NCBI RefSeq assembly: GCF_032854445.1
Contig: NC_088295.1
Span: 47,295,385 to 47,355,384 of the forward strand
Length of the DNA: 60,000 nucleotides
Origin: Liolophura sinensis
Taxonomy: Eukaryota; Mollusca; Polyplacophora; Chitonida; Chitonidae
Reading direction: 5' to 3'
The position numbers and the translations under genes were made by a program. Under the pieces are notes generated by a model, which saw only the letters and a program-made list of their open reading frames with translations, did no database searches and was not told the DNA's origin. This document shows, in pieces, positions 31,541-44,599 of this stretch. Every line of letters begins with the position of its first letter. Position 1 is the first letter of the stretch.

Positions 31541-32788
31541 GTATTAGTGAAAGGTTGCCATCTTTATCGTATAAGTCTTTGAACTTCAAGAGGAAGATAT
31601 TATTTCAATTCACACCTTGAGTTAGTGTTTAAAGGAGATAGAAGCATTATCGATTGTAAAATTACATTCTGAAATAAGTCCTGCGTTGACTATGTTTTCG
31701 CTATAATTAATGTAAGATGGGATTGCTGTGTTTTTTTTTCGAAAAGTGCTTTTGCTCGGGGATGATAATTAGAAGCATGGTGTAGAAGTAAATCGGCGCA
31801 CACTTGATTAATTTTGGCCCCGCCTCGGATCACCACACGCATCGATAAAATTGGTTCTTGATAAGATAGGAATAATTGCTACCGCCCAGCTGTCCAATAT
31901 ACCGTCTATAATTTACATTCATTACTCACACACTTGAATAAATTGGACCAAGAAAACACGCACAAACCGTAGTTCTGGTGGAGACTTTCATGTCTTTACT
32001 TTTATCACATCCAAAATAATTGTCAGTTGATAAAGGAAAGTTCTCTCTCGGAGTTTCCAAACGGTATACAGATTTCGGTATGTTCGGTTGAAGGCGGCCG
32101 AGGCAAGGGACAGGAAAAGGTGACCACTCTCTATATGTCTGTGCTGTTATATATCGAGAGTGACGACGTTGTTTGCGGTATAGCTTTGCTTTATTTTGTT
32201 AGATGCAATTAATATCTTGTTGTTCAAGCACTCCTCTGGCCTATCCACTTCAAACCTGGTTTATGGAGGCTTTTTTCATAGACTTATGCAGGAGTAGGAT
32301 GAGTCCTGAAGGCAGAGGGAGTAATGCACGTTGGAAGTTTCTACACATGAATCAATGTGTATACTTTGTTCGTATTGCGAAATTAATGCACATTAGACAG
32401 GCATAAGCTAACATTTACATACCTTCATATAATAGACGTGTTCCATGCTTTTTAAAGTCAGATATACAATGAAAGATAATAATCAAAGCCAAGTTACTAG
32501 GCTCGTGGGTAAAATTATCTTAACTGTTATGGTAAAAGGTCATTATCGACTTTAAAGACATATCATGTGATCTGATTAAGATAACGTTACCACTTTTCAG
32601 TGTCAACAATGCATCCAGTTAATGCATTTTATGGATTTCTCTTCTTCTGTTTCAGGAACATCATATTTCTTGAAAGGGCAAAGTTAAAACGTCGATTCAA
32701 GATAAAAGTTTCCAAGAAACAGTTTCTGTGCATTATCTCAGTGATTTGATACTATTCTGTATATATAGTTTTACCTGGGAGAAAGACT
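31541..32788. other. No recognised feature; upstream region of the first GPCR
   Basis: AT-rich. A CTGTTTCAG acceptor-like site near 32655 could end an intron in the 5' UTR of the GPCR; TATATATAG at 32760-32768 could equally be a TATA-like element. Neither is provable here. Confidence 0.3.
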
Positions 32789-33890
32789 ATGGATAACCTT
32801 ACAAGTGTATCTGTTTTCCAAGACTTTATGAATGACGAACCAAATTTGATGGACGGGAACAACACTGATGCATACTTTGGCGGCGGTGGCAATGAAACGG
32901 TTTACACGGATTGGAGTTACGGAAACAATAATTCCTCCGTGGACATAACGCGAACAGACTTCGGACTGGCAAGTATATTGGTAGAATCAGCAATGATGTG
33001 TATCACTATAACAGCATTGGTCTTGAACGGATTAGTGTTCAACGTCGTATCCAAGAGGCCAGAGGAAAAACTGCGAGTCAAGTTCCTTCTGCAAAACTCC
33101 ATTTTTGCCGACATGGTCCTGGCTCTGAGCATTGGAACCAGAATAACACTAACAGTACTGACAAAAGCCGGACTGGATCCTGCCACCACGAACTTATGCG
33201 GAAAGCTGTTCTACATGACCGTTGGGTATTTCAGCGCATTCTACCAGGTAATTTCGTCATGGGTTGTTTCCCTCGACAGGCTGTATTCTATCTGCCGGCC
33301 TTTGGCCTATCACAGCTTCAAATACAATCGCTTGCTGAAAGTGGTGGTCATCGGCCTTATCTTCGGCTTGAGCCTTGGTCTGAGCCTACCGATAATCTTT
33401 ATACGCTATTCCCCAGGTCAGACGTTGTACACCGCCTGCAGGTCAGCGTTCGGACAAAGCGTTTGGTCAGAGAGCGTGTTGTCCTTTTTGCTCCTCTCTG
33501 GAGTCTGTCTCACCGTCATCACGTACGCCTCCATTTTCCTGATAATCGTCTGCTACCGGAGACGCAGCAGGGAAAATTTGAGTGAACAAGGAGGCGGAGG
33601 AGAGATGTCCAAAAGGAACGCCCAGCAGAGGTCGCTAAATATAACTTTCTTCTTGATCCATCTCACCTACGTGATCCTCTACGTCCCGGCGTGCTATTCT
33701 TCTCGTACCTCGGACAACACCTCGATTACCAGCCAGAACTCAACTTCTTTCTCTCCCAGTTTCTAATCACCATTTACTTGTTGAACGCTATCGTCGATCC
33801 ATAGTCTACATTTTTCGGATCAGCTTCGTCCGAGCTCGCTTTCGGGCTCTGTGTTGTCCCGGATCGGGTCCCAATTACTCAGACCGATAG
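32789..33890 (+). CDS. Class A (rhodopsin-like) GPCR, orphan, with two apparent 1-bp losses near the 3' end
   Basis: Seven-transmembrane receptor, plasma membrane; ligand unknown. Start chosen at 32789, giving a 58-residue extracellular tail with sequons NLT, NNT, NET and NSS. TM1 about 59-87 with Asn80; TM2 about 98-124 with Asp108; Cys137 and Cys217 could form the usual disulfide; TM3 ends in DRL (163-165) in place of DRY; TM4 183-205; TM5 229-255; TM6 284-302 without the common CWxP. After codon 300 (33688) the frame shifts; TM7 resumes one base off (LNFFLSQFLITIYLLNAIVD) and shifts again at about 33801 beside DPxxY, ending at TAG 33888-33890. Single exon. Either an ageing pseudogene or two assembly errors in an intact gene. 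Related to the receptor at 49660. Confidence 0.8.
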
Positions 33891-34996
33891 CTCCACTGGA
33901 AAAACAGTTGATGTGTCCACCGTTCAAAATTAAGTAACATCTGTATCTGAGAAAATGTAAAACGTCGAAAACATTTGTTTGTCCTCTCTTTCTTCTTTTT
34001 ATGTGAAGTGATGCACATGGCAATGGGTTTTCGAGTTGCGCTTTGACTTGTTGAACTCAGAATACCTTGTCATAATTTCGCAAAGGGGAACGATGTCTTT
34101 AAAAAAAACCCGTTGTAAAGATATTCTACGAACAAAATGGCGTCGTATTCATAACGAATTATATCATCCTTATGGAATGGAAAGGAAAGTGAACGAAATC
34201 AATGAGATGATGATCGCAGTAGCCAGCAGTGCTAAAGTAAGGCGCGTACAACTTACACGTATATATCCGTAGTATACTTATAAACTGAAATCGTCAGACA
34301 AATATATCACTCTATATACGTATATTTAGATCACAAACTCATTCTGATAATAGATTACTGAATTTGTGCGGTGACATTTGTCTTTTTTTTTCTTTCTTAT
34401 TTCAAATTTTTTCGTGTTCATGGGGCCTTGGTGACTTTAAATATAGAAAAGATATTCTTCTAAAAGGCCTGGCGGAATGAATACAACATCACTTATAAAG
34501 ACAATATATTATTCATATTATTCATTGCAATCAATTGTAATACTCCAGATACTATTCATCGTTGTTTCAATTTGCTCTGTTCCTGCATCAAAACTTTGGA
34601 CTATCTTTGTTATATTCATGTCAAGCTTTCAGATATAAATTTTAATCCGACTTTCTTTGCTGTTGCGTTTACCATCAAAGGCATTTTGCCTCTATTATGT
34701 AGACATAGGTTTGTAAAGCCGTCTACGCTTTCGAGTTTGGAACGTAAATAAACCACGTGATGCTGCTTCAACATTCAATAAACGGAGTGTAGATCCATGG
34801 ATATTGACCTAGTCAATCCTGTCTCTTTCTGGAGTGCTGACGGTTTGCTTACGTTCCACAGAGTGACCTATTTGACCGTGCAAGGCTGACACTGTAAACT
34901 TTTGTATTGTCAGTAACAGCAGGTATACACGTTCGAGGCCACATTAAACATGTCGCACTGGTTTTGTCACTGAGGGTTAGATAAGTATATATCTTG
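33891..34996. other. No recognised feature
   Basis: Presumed 3' flank of the first GPCR. AATAAA occurs at about 34778. A 78-codon frame at 34036-34272 has no recognisable motif. Confidence 0.4.
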
Positions 34997-35322
34997 TAGC
35001 CAGCACTTACATTGTCGCTTAACCTTTTTACAGCCCCTTTGACTTTTATTTGCATTTAACCTGTCACTCTGACTTGTGGTGCAACAGACGTTCTTCATAC
35101 GTGTACTGCCAGCACTTACATTGTCGCTTAACCTTTTTACAGCCCATTTGACTTTCATTTACATTTAACCTGTCACTCTGACTTGTGGTGCAACAGACAT
35201 TCTTCATACGTGTACTGCCAGCACTTACATTGTCGCTTAACCTTTTTACAGCCCATTTGACTTTCATTTACATTTAACCTGTCACTCTTACTTGTGGTGC
35301 AACAGACATTCTTCATACGTGT
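34997..35322. repeat. 109-bp tandem repeat, about three units
   Basis: CAGCACTTACATTGTCGCTT recurs at 35001, 35110 and 35219, exactly 109 bp apart. Nearly identical units. Minus-strand frames with a repeated KRLSDNVSAG come from this array and are not taken as genes. Confidence 0.95.
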
Positions 35323-36149
35323 ACGTCCAGTTTTGTTCTACAAGACCCGACATTCTGCAACGTCATGACGTCTCCACACAATTTAAATACGTGATACAAC
35401 CCTTTGTATGTAGGGTGACCTTGGGCCGACATTTCAACAGAGTGAGTTCAGACCGCAGTCGTGCATATCATTTGCATAAATGAATGATGTTATATGTCGG
35501 GTTTGCAGAAAATATGAAAAATGCCTATTCTGCTAATAACAACGTTTGCACAATGTTTTCACCTACAGAATATTCTTTCAGTAGATTTCGTGCGATTCAT
35601 TTCATTTGCGATTCAATTACCAGATTATGTCAGAGATTGATATATAAATTGTGCTTTTGAAAATGGTAGATTTGTATTAGATCATCATTTTGGCGCATAG
35701 TTGACTAACGATCAATAAAACTGTGATGTTTGTGTTTCTTGTGTGTCTGTTTTATTCAGCTGTATTAACCATGAGTAAATGGAAAAACAAAAACCTCAGC
35801 AGACACCAATTGTATTCAAAATTAGCTGCGTCAGGCAAAACTAATTGCAGATTTTAGACTTTTGAATTGAAAAATTCGAGAATACTGCGTGAAATACCAA
35901 TTGAACAAATGGATTACAAATGAAAACATTCGGCAAGCTTAGGTTGATCTATAGCCTGCAACATCCAAGTGTATTCGCAGGATTTTTAACGTGGCTTTTG
36001 ATGTTATTTCGGCCATATCACGATGATGGTTTCTTTATATAGCTTACCGGTCCCTTCATAGTGGACATGTACATAAGGCTTACTCACTAAAACTCTGTGC
36101 CAAAGATACTAGGCATGAATCGTCATCCATTCACAATATGCTGACACAG

Positions 36150-36432
36150 GACCAACACAGGTAAATGATCTGTCTTATTTAAGACTAAATGTCTGACTTT
36201 AGTCTTCAGCAAGACGAAATCGGGCTTAAATCTAGACTTGAAATATGGACGGAGTGTCCGGGATCTCTCGCGCACTGCTTTATAAGTGGAACTAATTGAG
36301 CTTAAGTCGGGGCTAGGATATGTGTATTCATCCTGCTGAATTTGGACATATGAACGGTTACAGTCAAAGCACAACTGGGATACTTAGCTTAATTATTGTC
36401 AGCTTATATACTAGCATGGTACACGATTCAGG
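36150..36432 (-). repeat. Unclassified repeat (family 4), copy H, reversed
   Basis: The reverse complement gives GTGTACCATGCTAGTATATA, CAGTTGTGCTTTGACTGTAA and CTCCGTCCATATTT, the back half of the repeat. Confidence 0.65.
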
Positions 36433-37064
36433 TAAGGATTTAATTGTATTCGCCTAGAACATTTCTTCCGTCTTTCCATCATTATGGATATCTGCTACCT
36501 ACTATTCTTTACATGAATAAGTCCTAATTTCATGCTTAATATACCTTCTCAATTCTAGATTCAAGGGTAACGCGTAATGCCCATCGCCGGTGTAGTGCAG
36601 TTACCATCAACGTTTACCAAATAGAAAGTGTTACACGAGTGGTAATCACTTTTGACAGTTTTGAAGCCATCTGAATAAAGGTTTGGGTTTATTGAAAGCT
36701 TTAGCGTGCAACAGACCAAATAATGTCATTAAAGTGTTTTATAACATTCATTTGCCTTTGTTACATAACTGAATCTGGAATTTTAGGAGAAACAACAAAA
36801 GAATTCGCTTGGCTTCTGTATAAATTTGCTTGGCAGAACGTATAGGCGTGCCTGGCACGCCTCATGACTTCAACAGCGAACACAATGTTTCTCCGCAACA
36901 CTAAAACAGTAGTTATAGAAAAATTTAAATCACATTAGGAATACCATCCAAATCCAAAATCGAAGGTGAATCGTTTTGAAAAGCGAATCCCAGCATCGTG
37001 GGCGTTGCACTTGCTGTTGATAGTTCATTGTTCACATGAATTTGAAACCGGCGATATACAATGG

Positions 37065-37841
37065 CTACACTGTAAATAGTACCGATGTAAATTTACAGTA
37101 ACATTTGCTGGCAATTTTTGGACCAGCGAATGTTACTGTATTTTTACATCACCACAGTAAAGAATTTTGTAAAAACTACAGAGGTAAATTTACAGTAAAA
37201 GCAGTGGATTAAGTGACGGCATTATCGTTATTAAGGATTACTCTTTCTGCGGGTTTTGAATCAAATAAAAGTCACGCCCAAATCGTCATAAATACGTGTC
37301 AACAGTGTACACCACTCGACCAACAGGCCTTCCACAAATATAGAAGGTAATTGACTTTACAGCGAATATGTATTACCCTTCTGATGATCACAATTAACGC
37401 CACTCCATTAGATGAATATTTCAGATATATACAGATATCAGACATGGACAGATAAATATATTGTCTGATATATTCACCTAAGAGAGTTGCGTCATTTGTG
37501 ATCATCAGAGGGGTAATGCATGTTCGCTGTAAAGTCTACCGGTCAGCTACCTTCTATATTTGTGGAAGGCCTGTTGGTCGAGTGGTCTATACGATTGACA
37601 TGTATTGCTCGCGACTTGGTTCCTGACTGCGGTCGGTGGTTCGAACCCCGCAGAAAATTTTATCTGTATTATCGATAATTCTGTTATTTAACCAGCTGTT
37701 TTTTTTTTTACCTTAAATTTACATCTGTGGTTTTCATAAAATTCTTTACTGTGGCGATGTAAAAATACAGTAAAATTCGCTGGTCCGAAAATTGCCAGCA
37801 AGTTTTACTGTAAATTCACATCGGTACTATTTACAGTGTAG
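37065..37841. mobile_element. 0.78-kb foldback element with tRNA-like segment
   Basis: Outer ends CTACACTGTAAATAGTACCG (from 37065) and its complement ending at 37841. Mirrored in order: GGCAATTTTTGGACCAGCGA, GTATTTTTACATC, CCACAGTAAAGAATTTT, then ACTCGACCAACAGGCCTTCC paired with GGAAGGCCTGTTGGTCGAGT, and TGATGATCACAA paired with TTGTGATCATCA at the centre. The right half has A-box-like TGGTCGAGTGG and B-box-like GGTTCGAACCC. No transposase. Confidence 0.88.
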
Positions 37842-38654
37842 TATTATCGACGTCTGTCCTTTTACATGTTAGCCGCTTTGACCGATTAGGACAATTTACT
37901 GTTCTAAACTAGCTGCATTAGGGAGCATTTTTCAGTCAGGTCAGATAAGGACCTTGTGTTTGATGCCTAGTAAAAAGGATCATTTGGAAGGTGAAGTTTC
38001 TTTAGTCTGCTATTCTTCGGGACTGGAAGATCGTCCACCTCGGTCAAGCTACAGATTGACAATTTTTTTATCGCGATCTCAGCAAAAAATTTTGCCTAAA
38101 GTGTTCTTAACATCGGATGTCGGTGCTCAAGCAGTTAAACTATGTGTGTGCAAATTTATTATTTATTCATATTTAGCTACTCCTGTATATATTGTTAAAT
38201 TGACTTAAAAAAATAATGAAAAATGCTTGATTAATCTGGGTAATGTGGGAAATAAAATCACTAGATAATGAGGCTGGTTTCATGCAGTTTTTTTTCGCCA
38301 ACACTCGGTAATCTTCGCCGAATTACGTCATATAAGTCCAACATGAACGAGCTGTCAGCACAATTTATTTCAGTGTTAAAACTCAGAATCTGAAATCTGG
38401 TCGGAGATGTCAATGTCATAAATCCGAATTTCAACGTCTTCCGCTATGTGGTCAAATTGATACGACGGTATCTTTGTTTCTGTGTAGCTAGAATCCATCT
38501 CGAAAATGATATCGTTTTAGTACAAATTCCCAGGTTATACAATAGTCCAGTCACACGATAAACCGTACCGGGTGGTCGGCTGGACACCGGTTAACAGGTC
38601 TGGTACCTGATGCCCCCTTTCATGCAGTGATTTGGCTGGTTGGTATTAAAAGGT

Positions 38655-38835
38655 ACCTAACGAACTGTTGATTGCTTCTCATTGAAATTCTTCCCTAATT
38701 TCTTACTTCTTATATTTTATTTAGCTCTTTGGTAGTGTGTGTTGAACGTTGTTTTGGAAATAGGTTTTGCGATTATTCATTTAGAACGTTCATGTTGGTA
38801 TGCGAATTGGTGAGGTTTCCATGTGTTTCCGTCGT
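38655..38835 (-). repeat. Unclassified repeat (family 4), copy I, reversed
   Basis: Reverse complement gives CGCATACCAACATGAACGTT, AATAATCGCAAAACCTATTT and CCAAAACAACGTTCAACACA. Confidence 0.65.
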
Positions 38836-40090
38836 GAAACAGGTAAAACATTCATGAATGCGACGTAAACAAAAATTAGATGTACATCTTTACAGGCGAT
38901 AAATTAGCGGGATTACCAAGCAACATTTGGAAATGGGTCAACTTGGTCTTGCTCGAAGACCTTCGAGAGACTTCGAGGGAGACATCAATTACTGTACAAA
39001 TATACATTTTCTGATGGCGGATGATGGACCGGAATCGGGGCATAATGGATAATATGAGTATGAAATAAAAACCCAATCACCACCTAGACTGTAATTCTGT
39101 GTATTGTAGGATGTAAAGCCATACATGCCAGAGGGCCATTTTTTGCTGTACAGGTGCATGCTTGGTATAAAATAATTGATATTGTCAGAATTTTGAGAAG
39201 ATATCAATTGTATTGATTCAAGTCTGACATTGTCCTAGGTATTGATGGAGCTTGGAGTAACTTCCCCTTGAGCTCTGGCACAGGAAGATCCAGATTTTGA
39301 CGGTCAGCTTTCCTCAAGATTCTTCAGACTGTTTCTTTCTTCACAGGTTGCCACCAATACTTATGGAACGTGGAATGTTTTAGGCTAAATTTCATCACTG
39401 TCATTGTCGATTAAGGAAAGTTAATAGGAGTAAGAGTCCACATACAACTCGGTTAATGAACGTATTTTTGACATCGATTGATGAATTTATAACATGTTGT
39501 CATCGCTCCTGTCTGCAGTCATCTGTCTGTAACTATATGTAAGGGATGTTGTAACTTCTAGGTGCATATGTCCTTGTTTATTACGTTTGTGACGCTAGTC
39601 CATTACGTCAAACTTAGTTAGGTCCATCTTTTTAAAACTTATAATTTTTTTTATTTCTGCATATGAGGTAAAAACAGAGTTCTTCACTTGAAGGATGTCT
39701 GAGTTCATGTGATTAACGGAAGATGGTAAACTTTATAACAGACGTCTTTGCGTTTTACTGTCCACAAGATGACTTGGTTGATATGTACCCATGATTCAAT
39801 GGACACCTTGCTCAGTGTCCGCCATCTTTCATCAGCTTGACAAGACGAGATAGCGTGACAAATTATATTATGCTAATGGGGCAACCTTAGGAGACATCCC
39901 AGTAAGGTCCTGTCAGCAACTATAGGCAGCATTTGGGGTAAGATGGTCACATTATCTGATTGTACTCATGGACCATCATGGCTCATTAGGACCTGTGTGT
40001 GGTAGTACATGTGTCGCAGAGTTTTCAAACAACCATGTTGTTCTGATGCTGTATAAAAACACGGTACTTGGGCGGCCACATTAGATAATG
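38836..40090. other. No recognised feature
   Basis: AT-rich, with only short open frames lacking motifs or repeat similarity that I can see. Confidence 0.4.
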
Positions 40091-40093
40091 GTG

Positions 40094-40262
40094 ATATTTA
40101 TTTATTTATTTATTTATTTGATTGGTGTTTTACGCCGTACTCAAGAATATTTCACTTATACGACGGCGGCCAGCATTATGGTGGGTGAAAACCGGGCACA
40201 GCCCGGGGGAAACCCACGACCATCCGCAGGTTGCTGACAGACCTTCCCACTTACGGCCGGGC
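40094..40262 (-). repeat. Truncated SINE family 1 copy
   Basis: TTTATTTATTTGATTGGTGT through CCAGCATTATGGTGGGTGAA to CCTTCCCACTTACGGCCGG; no tRNA head. Confidence 0.9.
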
Positions 40263-40269
40263 CCGGATA

Positions 40270-42980
40270 ATGATGATATAGCTAAGACAGCATAGCTGTT
40301 CATGTAAATACTTCTAGTCAGTTAAGCGTGTTACAATGAGCAAAGTATTGTTTCAGAATAACTGATATTCTGTTATTCACATGCAATTGCTAAAAGTAGC
40401 ACCTTACTCATATTACATGTATATTGATTTCAAGTTCGACACTTCCTTTCTTTGGAAAGTCTAGTGTTTCAAGTTAAGGATATAAGGAACAGGGTTACTA
40501 CCACGGATAGTACACATAACCAGCATCAGAGATTTATGATCATACACTGTAAAAAGTATATGAGTCATACGTAATAGCAGTACCACATACGGCTAGCAAT
40601 GTGTAATACACATATCACCACTTGATAATGCTAAAAAAGTACTAAGTGTTGTTCTGATATGCGTGTCTTCTCAGGTCTTTCTGTCTCTCTGTACCATCTG
40701 TATACGGTGACAATCTCCATGGACATATAAAAGAACGTCAGTCCCGACGTTGTAATGTTTCTGTGGCAGTATGATCCAATCGGTGCCAAGGCACTCTTCA
40801 GTTGTGAGGCAAATCTTGCATCCAACCGCACCAATTATGCATGTGTGATATTTAGAACTCTGAGCAACAGAAACAGTCGATGAAGGGAATACAACTCTTT
40901 CAGAACTGCACAGCATATCTTCGCTTCCGGCAGAATAGTCTCCACTTGATCATCGATAGTACGGCAGGCTGCAAAGGTTTATCGGTCCTGTCGCGTAGAA
41001 AGGTTTTATTCATGCAACCCCTAGAACTATAAGCGAAACCTCCAAGATTACGATTATGTGCCACAAGAGTTTAAAGGCCTTGAAGGTGGGTTTCAAAGCA
41101 CAACCAAAATAATCTTAGGTCTCTCGTCAACGTCGAGTGGTCTACAAGCTGAAATAAATCTAATTTTATATGTTCCTCATGACAACCTTATCACCAAAAC
41201 CAGACTCCTAAGTTCCTAGCTAGTGCACTAAGCCACTTTAATGTTTTAGCGTAATTAAGCCTAATTTTGATGTTTGTCTGTCTTTTCGAGCACCGGGATG
41301 ATTTCCTGTCAAAAGATACTTTGAGATATTTCCAAACTCATGCACAAACCCACTTATAGAACAGGTCAGGGGTCTAGATTAAAATACCTCAATACAACGT
41401 TATTGGCAAGGGTTGCGTGTGTCGATGAAACTTCTTGAGATAGACATTAGACAATGAGATCTATGAATTATTAAATAATTGTTCAGAACCTCTTGCACCA
41501 TCCTTTTCGGAACAGATCAAAGGCTATTATTTGAGCTAAATTACTCCCAAAATAATTTTCTAGGTCACGGTAGACAACGAGAAGGATAATCTGGTGAATA
41601 AAATCAAATACTAGTACATATATGGGATTTACAAAAAATAATGCTTACATAAACAGATTTACCCAATTGCATTTTAAATAAGTTTCAGTCGGGATTGAGA
41701 AAAACGTTCTTTAAAGCTTCTACTTTATTACAGATGTCTGACAAAAATTGCCAGAATCATGACTAATTAAAAAAATTAAGTAGAATCACGCTGTTCGATT
41801 TGGAAAGCTTTTGGTAATACTAGCTGAGGGTGATAGACTCTCCATCAAAATGCTCATTACAGTAATATATAGTAGCGCACAAACAATCCTTATGAATGAA
41901 GGTTGTTTTGCTGTTCAAAATATCCTACATTTATTGCATTCATTTGTTGGATAACAGCATTGGCCTACACCCCCGAATCTTTGACTGTAGAGAATGGTGG
42001 TCAGTTTTAGAAGTTTAGGAAAACAAAGTGCCATGGGTAAGCCATCAACCGTTGGCGCATGACTAACGACGTAATCGTAATTCAAAAGAAACAAAGGTCA
42101 AAAATAGTTGTATAAGGGAAATGGTATCATGAAAATATAAAGATACGCAAGAATGAGAGCAGCTATGTTTTAAAATAAAAATCTGAACGCACAATAAAAA
42201 TAGAGCTGTCAGGAGCATTTGAAAACTCTGAATATGGAAATGCAAGAGCAAAACAAATCATCCCTCCAGGGCATTAAAAGACATTTGTAAGACGAAGTTT
42301 TATCAGCTGTAGACGAAACAGGATTTTCGTGAAGGTGACACGGCTTGTAAAGTGGATTTCTTTTGTTGCCGAACAAATATGGCATATAGTATAGTATAGG
42401 ATATAATAGTTGACATTTGGTTATTCTGAAAAACAAGGAAACATGCATGAAGGACTTTTCATTCCATCAAGGGCAAGTCCTTTGGTTTGAAATACTGGAT
42501 CTATATAATAAATGTATGGCTTATTAACTATATTCGTGCTGTACCCTCGTAACATATGAAGGCGTTATTAAACAATATGTCACCTATACGAGTGAAAGTC
42601 AAGGGTTCGATTGCTTGAAACCTCGGCAGCGCTCAGAAGAAACCATATTTTGACAGTCGCCGTTATTAAGAGCGTAGAGTATTATTATAATCCAGCTAGA
42701 ATGCTAATTCAAGGCACAAATGTATTACATTTTTGGAATGATTGGTAAATGTCTGCCATACCGTTATTTGGAAGTTTATTCTTAAGAAGCGGATACACCA
42801 AGACAGCATCCCTCCTCTACTAATGGCACTGAGTCCATTAGTAGACTTCAGGCGACACACATATATAATTGTGTGGATGCAATAAAATCCAGTGTGCACT
42901 GGCAAATTGTATAGAAAAGCAAGCAAAAAAAAAAAAAAAAAAGCAAATTGGAAGAAATAAAATAATAAAGAAATGCACAG
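40270..42980. other. No recognised feature
   Basis: 2.7 kb without a supported gene or repeat; an A-run of about 18 lies at 42927-42944. Confidence 0.4.
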
Positions 42981-42981
42981 G

Positions 42982-43055
42982 TTTATCTATTTATTTGATC
43001 GGTGTTTTGCACTGTGCTTAAGAATATTTCATTGATACGATGGCGGCCGTCTTTC
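42982..43055 (-). repeat. SINE family 1 tail fragment
   Basis: TTTATTTGATCGGTGTTTTG, then AAGAATATTTCATTGATACG and ATGGCGGCC. Confidence 0.8.
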
Positions 43056-44067
43056 CAGCGTACAAAGACACCATCAACACTGGTTTGAGGCTTGAAGTTG
43101 AACTGACAATTTAAAACAGCAAAAGACGGAATTTTGTTTAATTCCGTATGCGTTCATCATCTTGGTGTCTGGTTTCGAGACGGGAATCCGGACAGGACTG
43201 GAGTAAACAGATAAACTAGATTTTTATCAACTCATTTGTACCGCAGGTCTGTAGCCTGTTTACACTAAAATTAACAGCTTCTCATGAGGTCTTAAAATTT
43301 ATAAAACAGCTTCACAAACACATGGCCGGGAAAAAAATAAAACCAGTTCTGTAAAACAATAATAATAATCTTAATTTTATGATTAAGCGTATTTAATGAA
43401 GGTCTATATTTTTATCTTAACTTTAATATGACCTAAGAATGTAAAAGTAATTCGAATAGATGAATAAATTAAGGCAATATGCAGGAGAATCGAATCCCGC
43501 GAATTGGGAGCGGTTTGACATTGGGGCGGCCATACAGTCGCGGATGATCGGAATATATAGGGTGCAGAAGATCTCTTGCAAAGTCGTCGGTATAATGTGA
43601 CTACATATACTCGTGTTATATGTGTTAGTCTTTTCACATACGTTAACGCTGAATCCTGACAGCACTACAATACCTAGATCGATATCTGTACAACACTTGA
43701 ACCTTTTCACCTATTACCAATATACCCTCTCTTCATTTGCTAATTTCATGCTGGTGAAACAGATGGGGAAAGGGAGGGGGGAATGGTTTCTTCCGATGTA
43801 AAAAAGTTTCTTCCGGTGTTGGTACCACACATTTATTGGAAAAGAAAATACTCTTTTACCATAGTAGATATCAAGTTAAAACTGAGTAAGAATAAACCAG
43901 CTGCAGATGTTAAGCGTAGCTGGATATTATCACATTCAGGATCATGAAAGATAAAAAGTTAAACACTTAAGGTAAAATCATAAATTACTCCAAATAAAAA
44001 TTTTCTGAAAAAAAAGCGTGTGTACATCAAAGCATCCCTCAGTTGTCTAAAACATAGATAAATTCAA

Positions 44068-44118
44068 ACTATTTATTTATTTGTTTATTTGATTGGTGTT
44101 TTACGCCGTACTCAAGTA
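44068..44118 (-). repeat. SINE family 1 tail fragment
   Basis: TTTATTTGATTGGTGTTTTA and CGCCGTACTCAAG, stopping abruptly before family 4 copy E. Confidence 0.8.
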
Positions 44119-44164
44119 AATTCAAATTAAAGTCGATGCCCACGATTGAGGAATCGGGTGAGAA

Positions 44165-44490
44165 TGGATTTAAATAGACATTCGTATACGTAAACGTCAT
44201 ATGTCAAAATATCATATATGTCATACCAAAATGGACGTTCTAGATCAATAATTGCAAGTTAACTCCCAAAACAACGCTTAACACCAAAAGAACTAACGAC
44301 GTATATATATTACGAAAGTAAGAAGGTGGGCATGTCGGAAATGTCGGAAAGATGGGAGTATATCTTTTAAGAGGATGAAGAAATCAGTATTTAAATCGTG
44401 TATCATGCTAGTATATATGTTGTCGATAGTAAAATATGTATGTCAGTTGTGCTTTGATTGCAACTGTTCATACATGTATATCCACCATGG
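44165..44490 (+). repeat. Unclassified repeat (family 4), copy E
   Basis: ATAGACATTCGTATACGTAA, AAAATGGACGTTCTAGATCA, GAAATCAGTATTTAAATCGT and GTGCTTTGATTGCAACTGTT in order. Confidence 0.75.
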
Positions 44491-44599
44491 CGTATGTGTA
44501 TTAAAACATCCAGAAAGTGCTCACTATGAACATATCAACCATTTACTTTTCTTACAATAGTCCTGTTGTAAGAAATAGCATTTCTTACAATAGGAAATT

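Noticed and set aside
32998-33585. 195-codon frame overlapping the first GPCR
   Set aside because: Shadow in another frame of the receptor coding sequence; no motifs of its own.
34849-35267. Minus-strand frames with repeated KRLSDNVSAG
   Set aside because: They follow the 109-bp tandem array; the repeated peptide reflects the DNA repeat.
34997-35322. CRISPR array
   Set aside because: Units are contiguous 109-bp tandem copies without unique spacers, in animal DNA.
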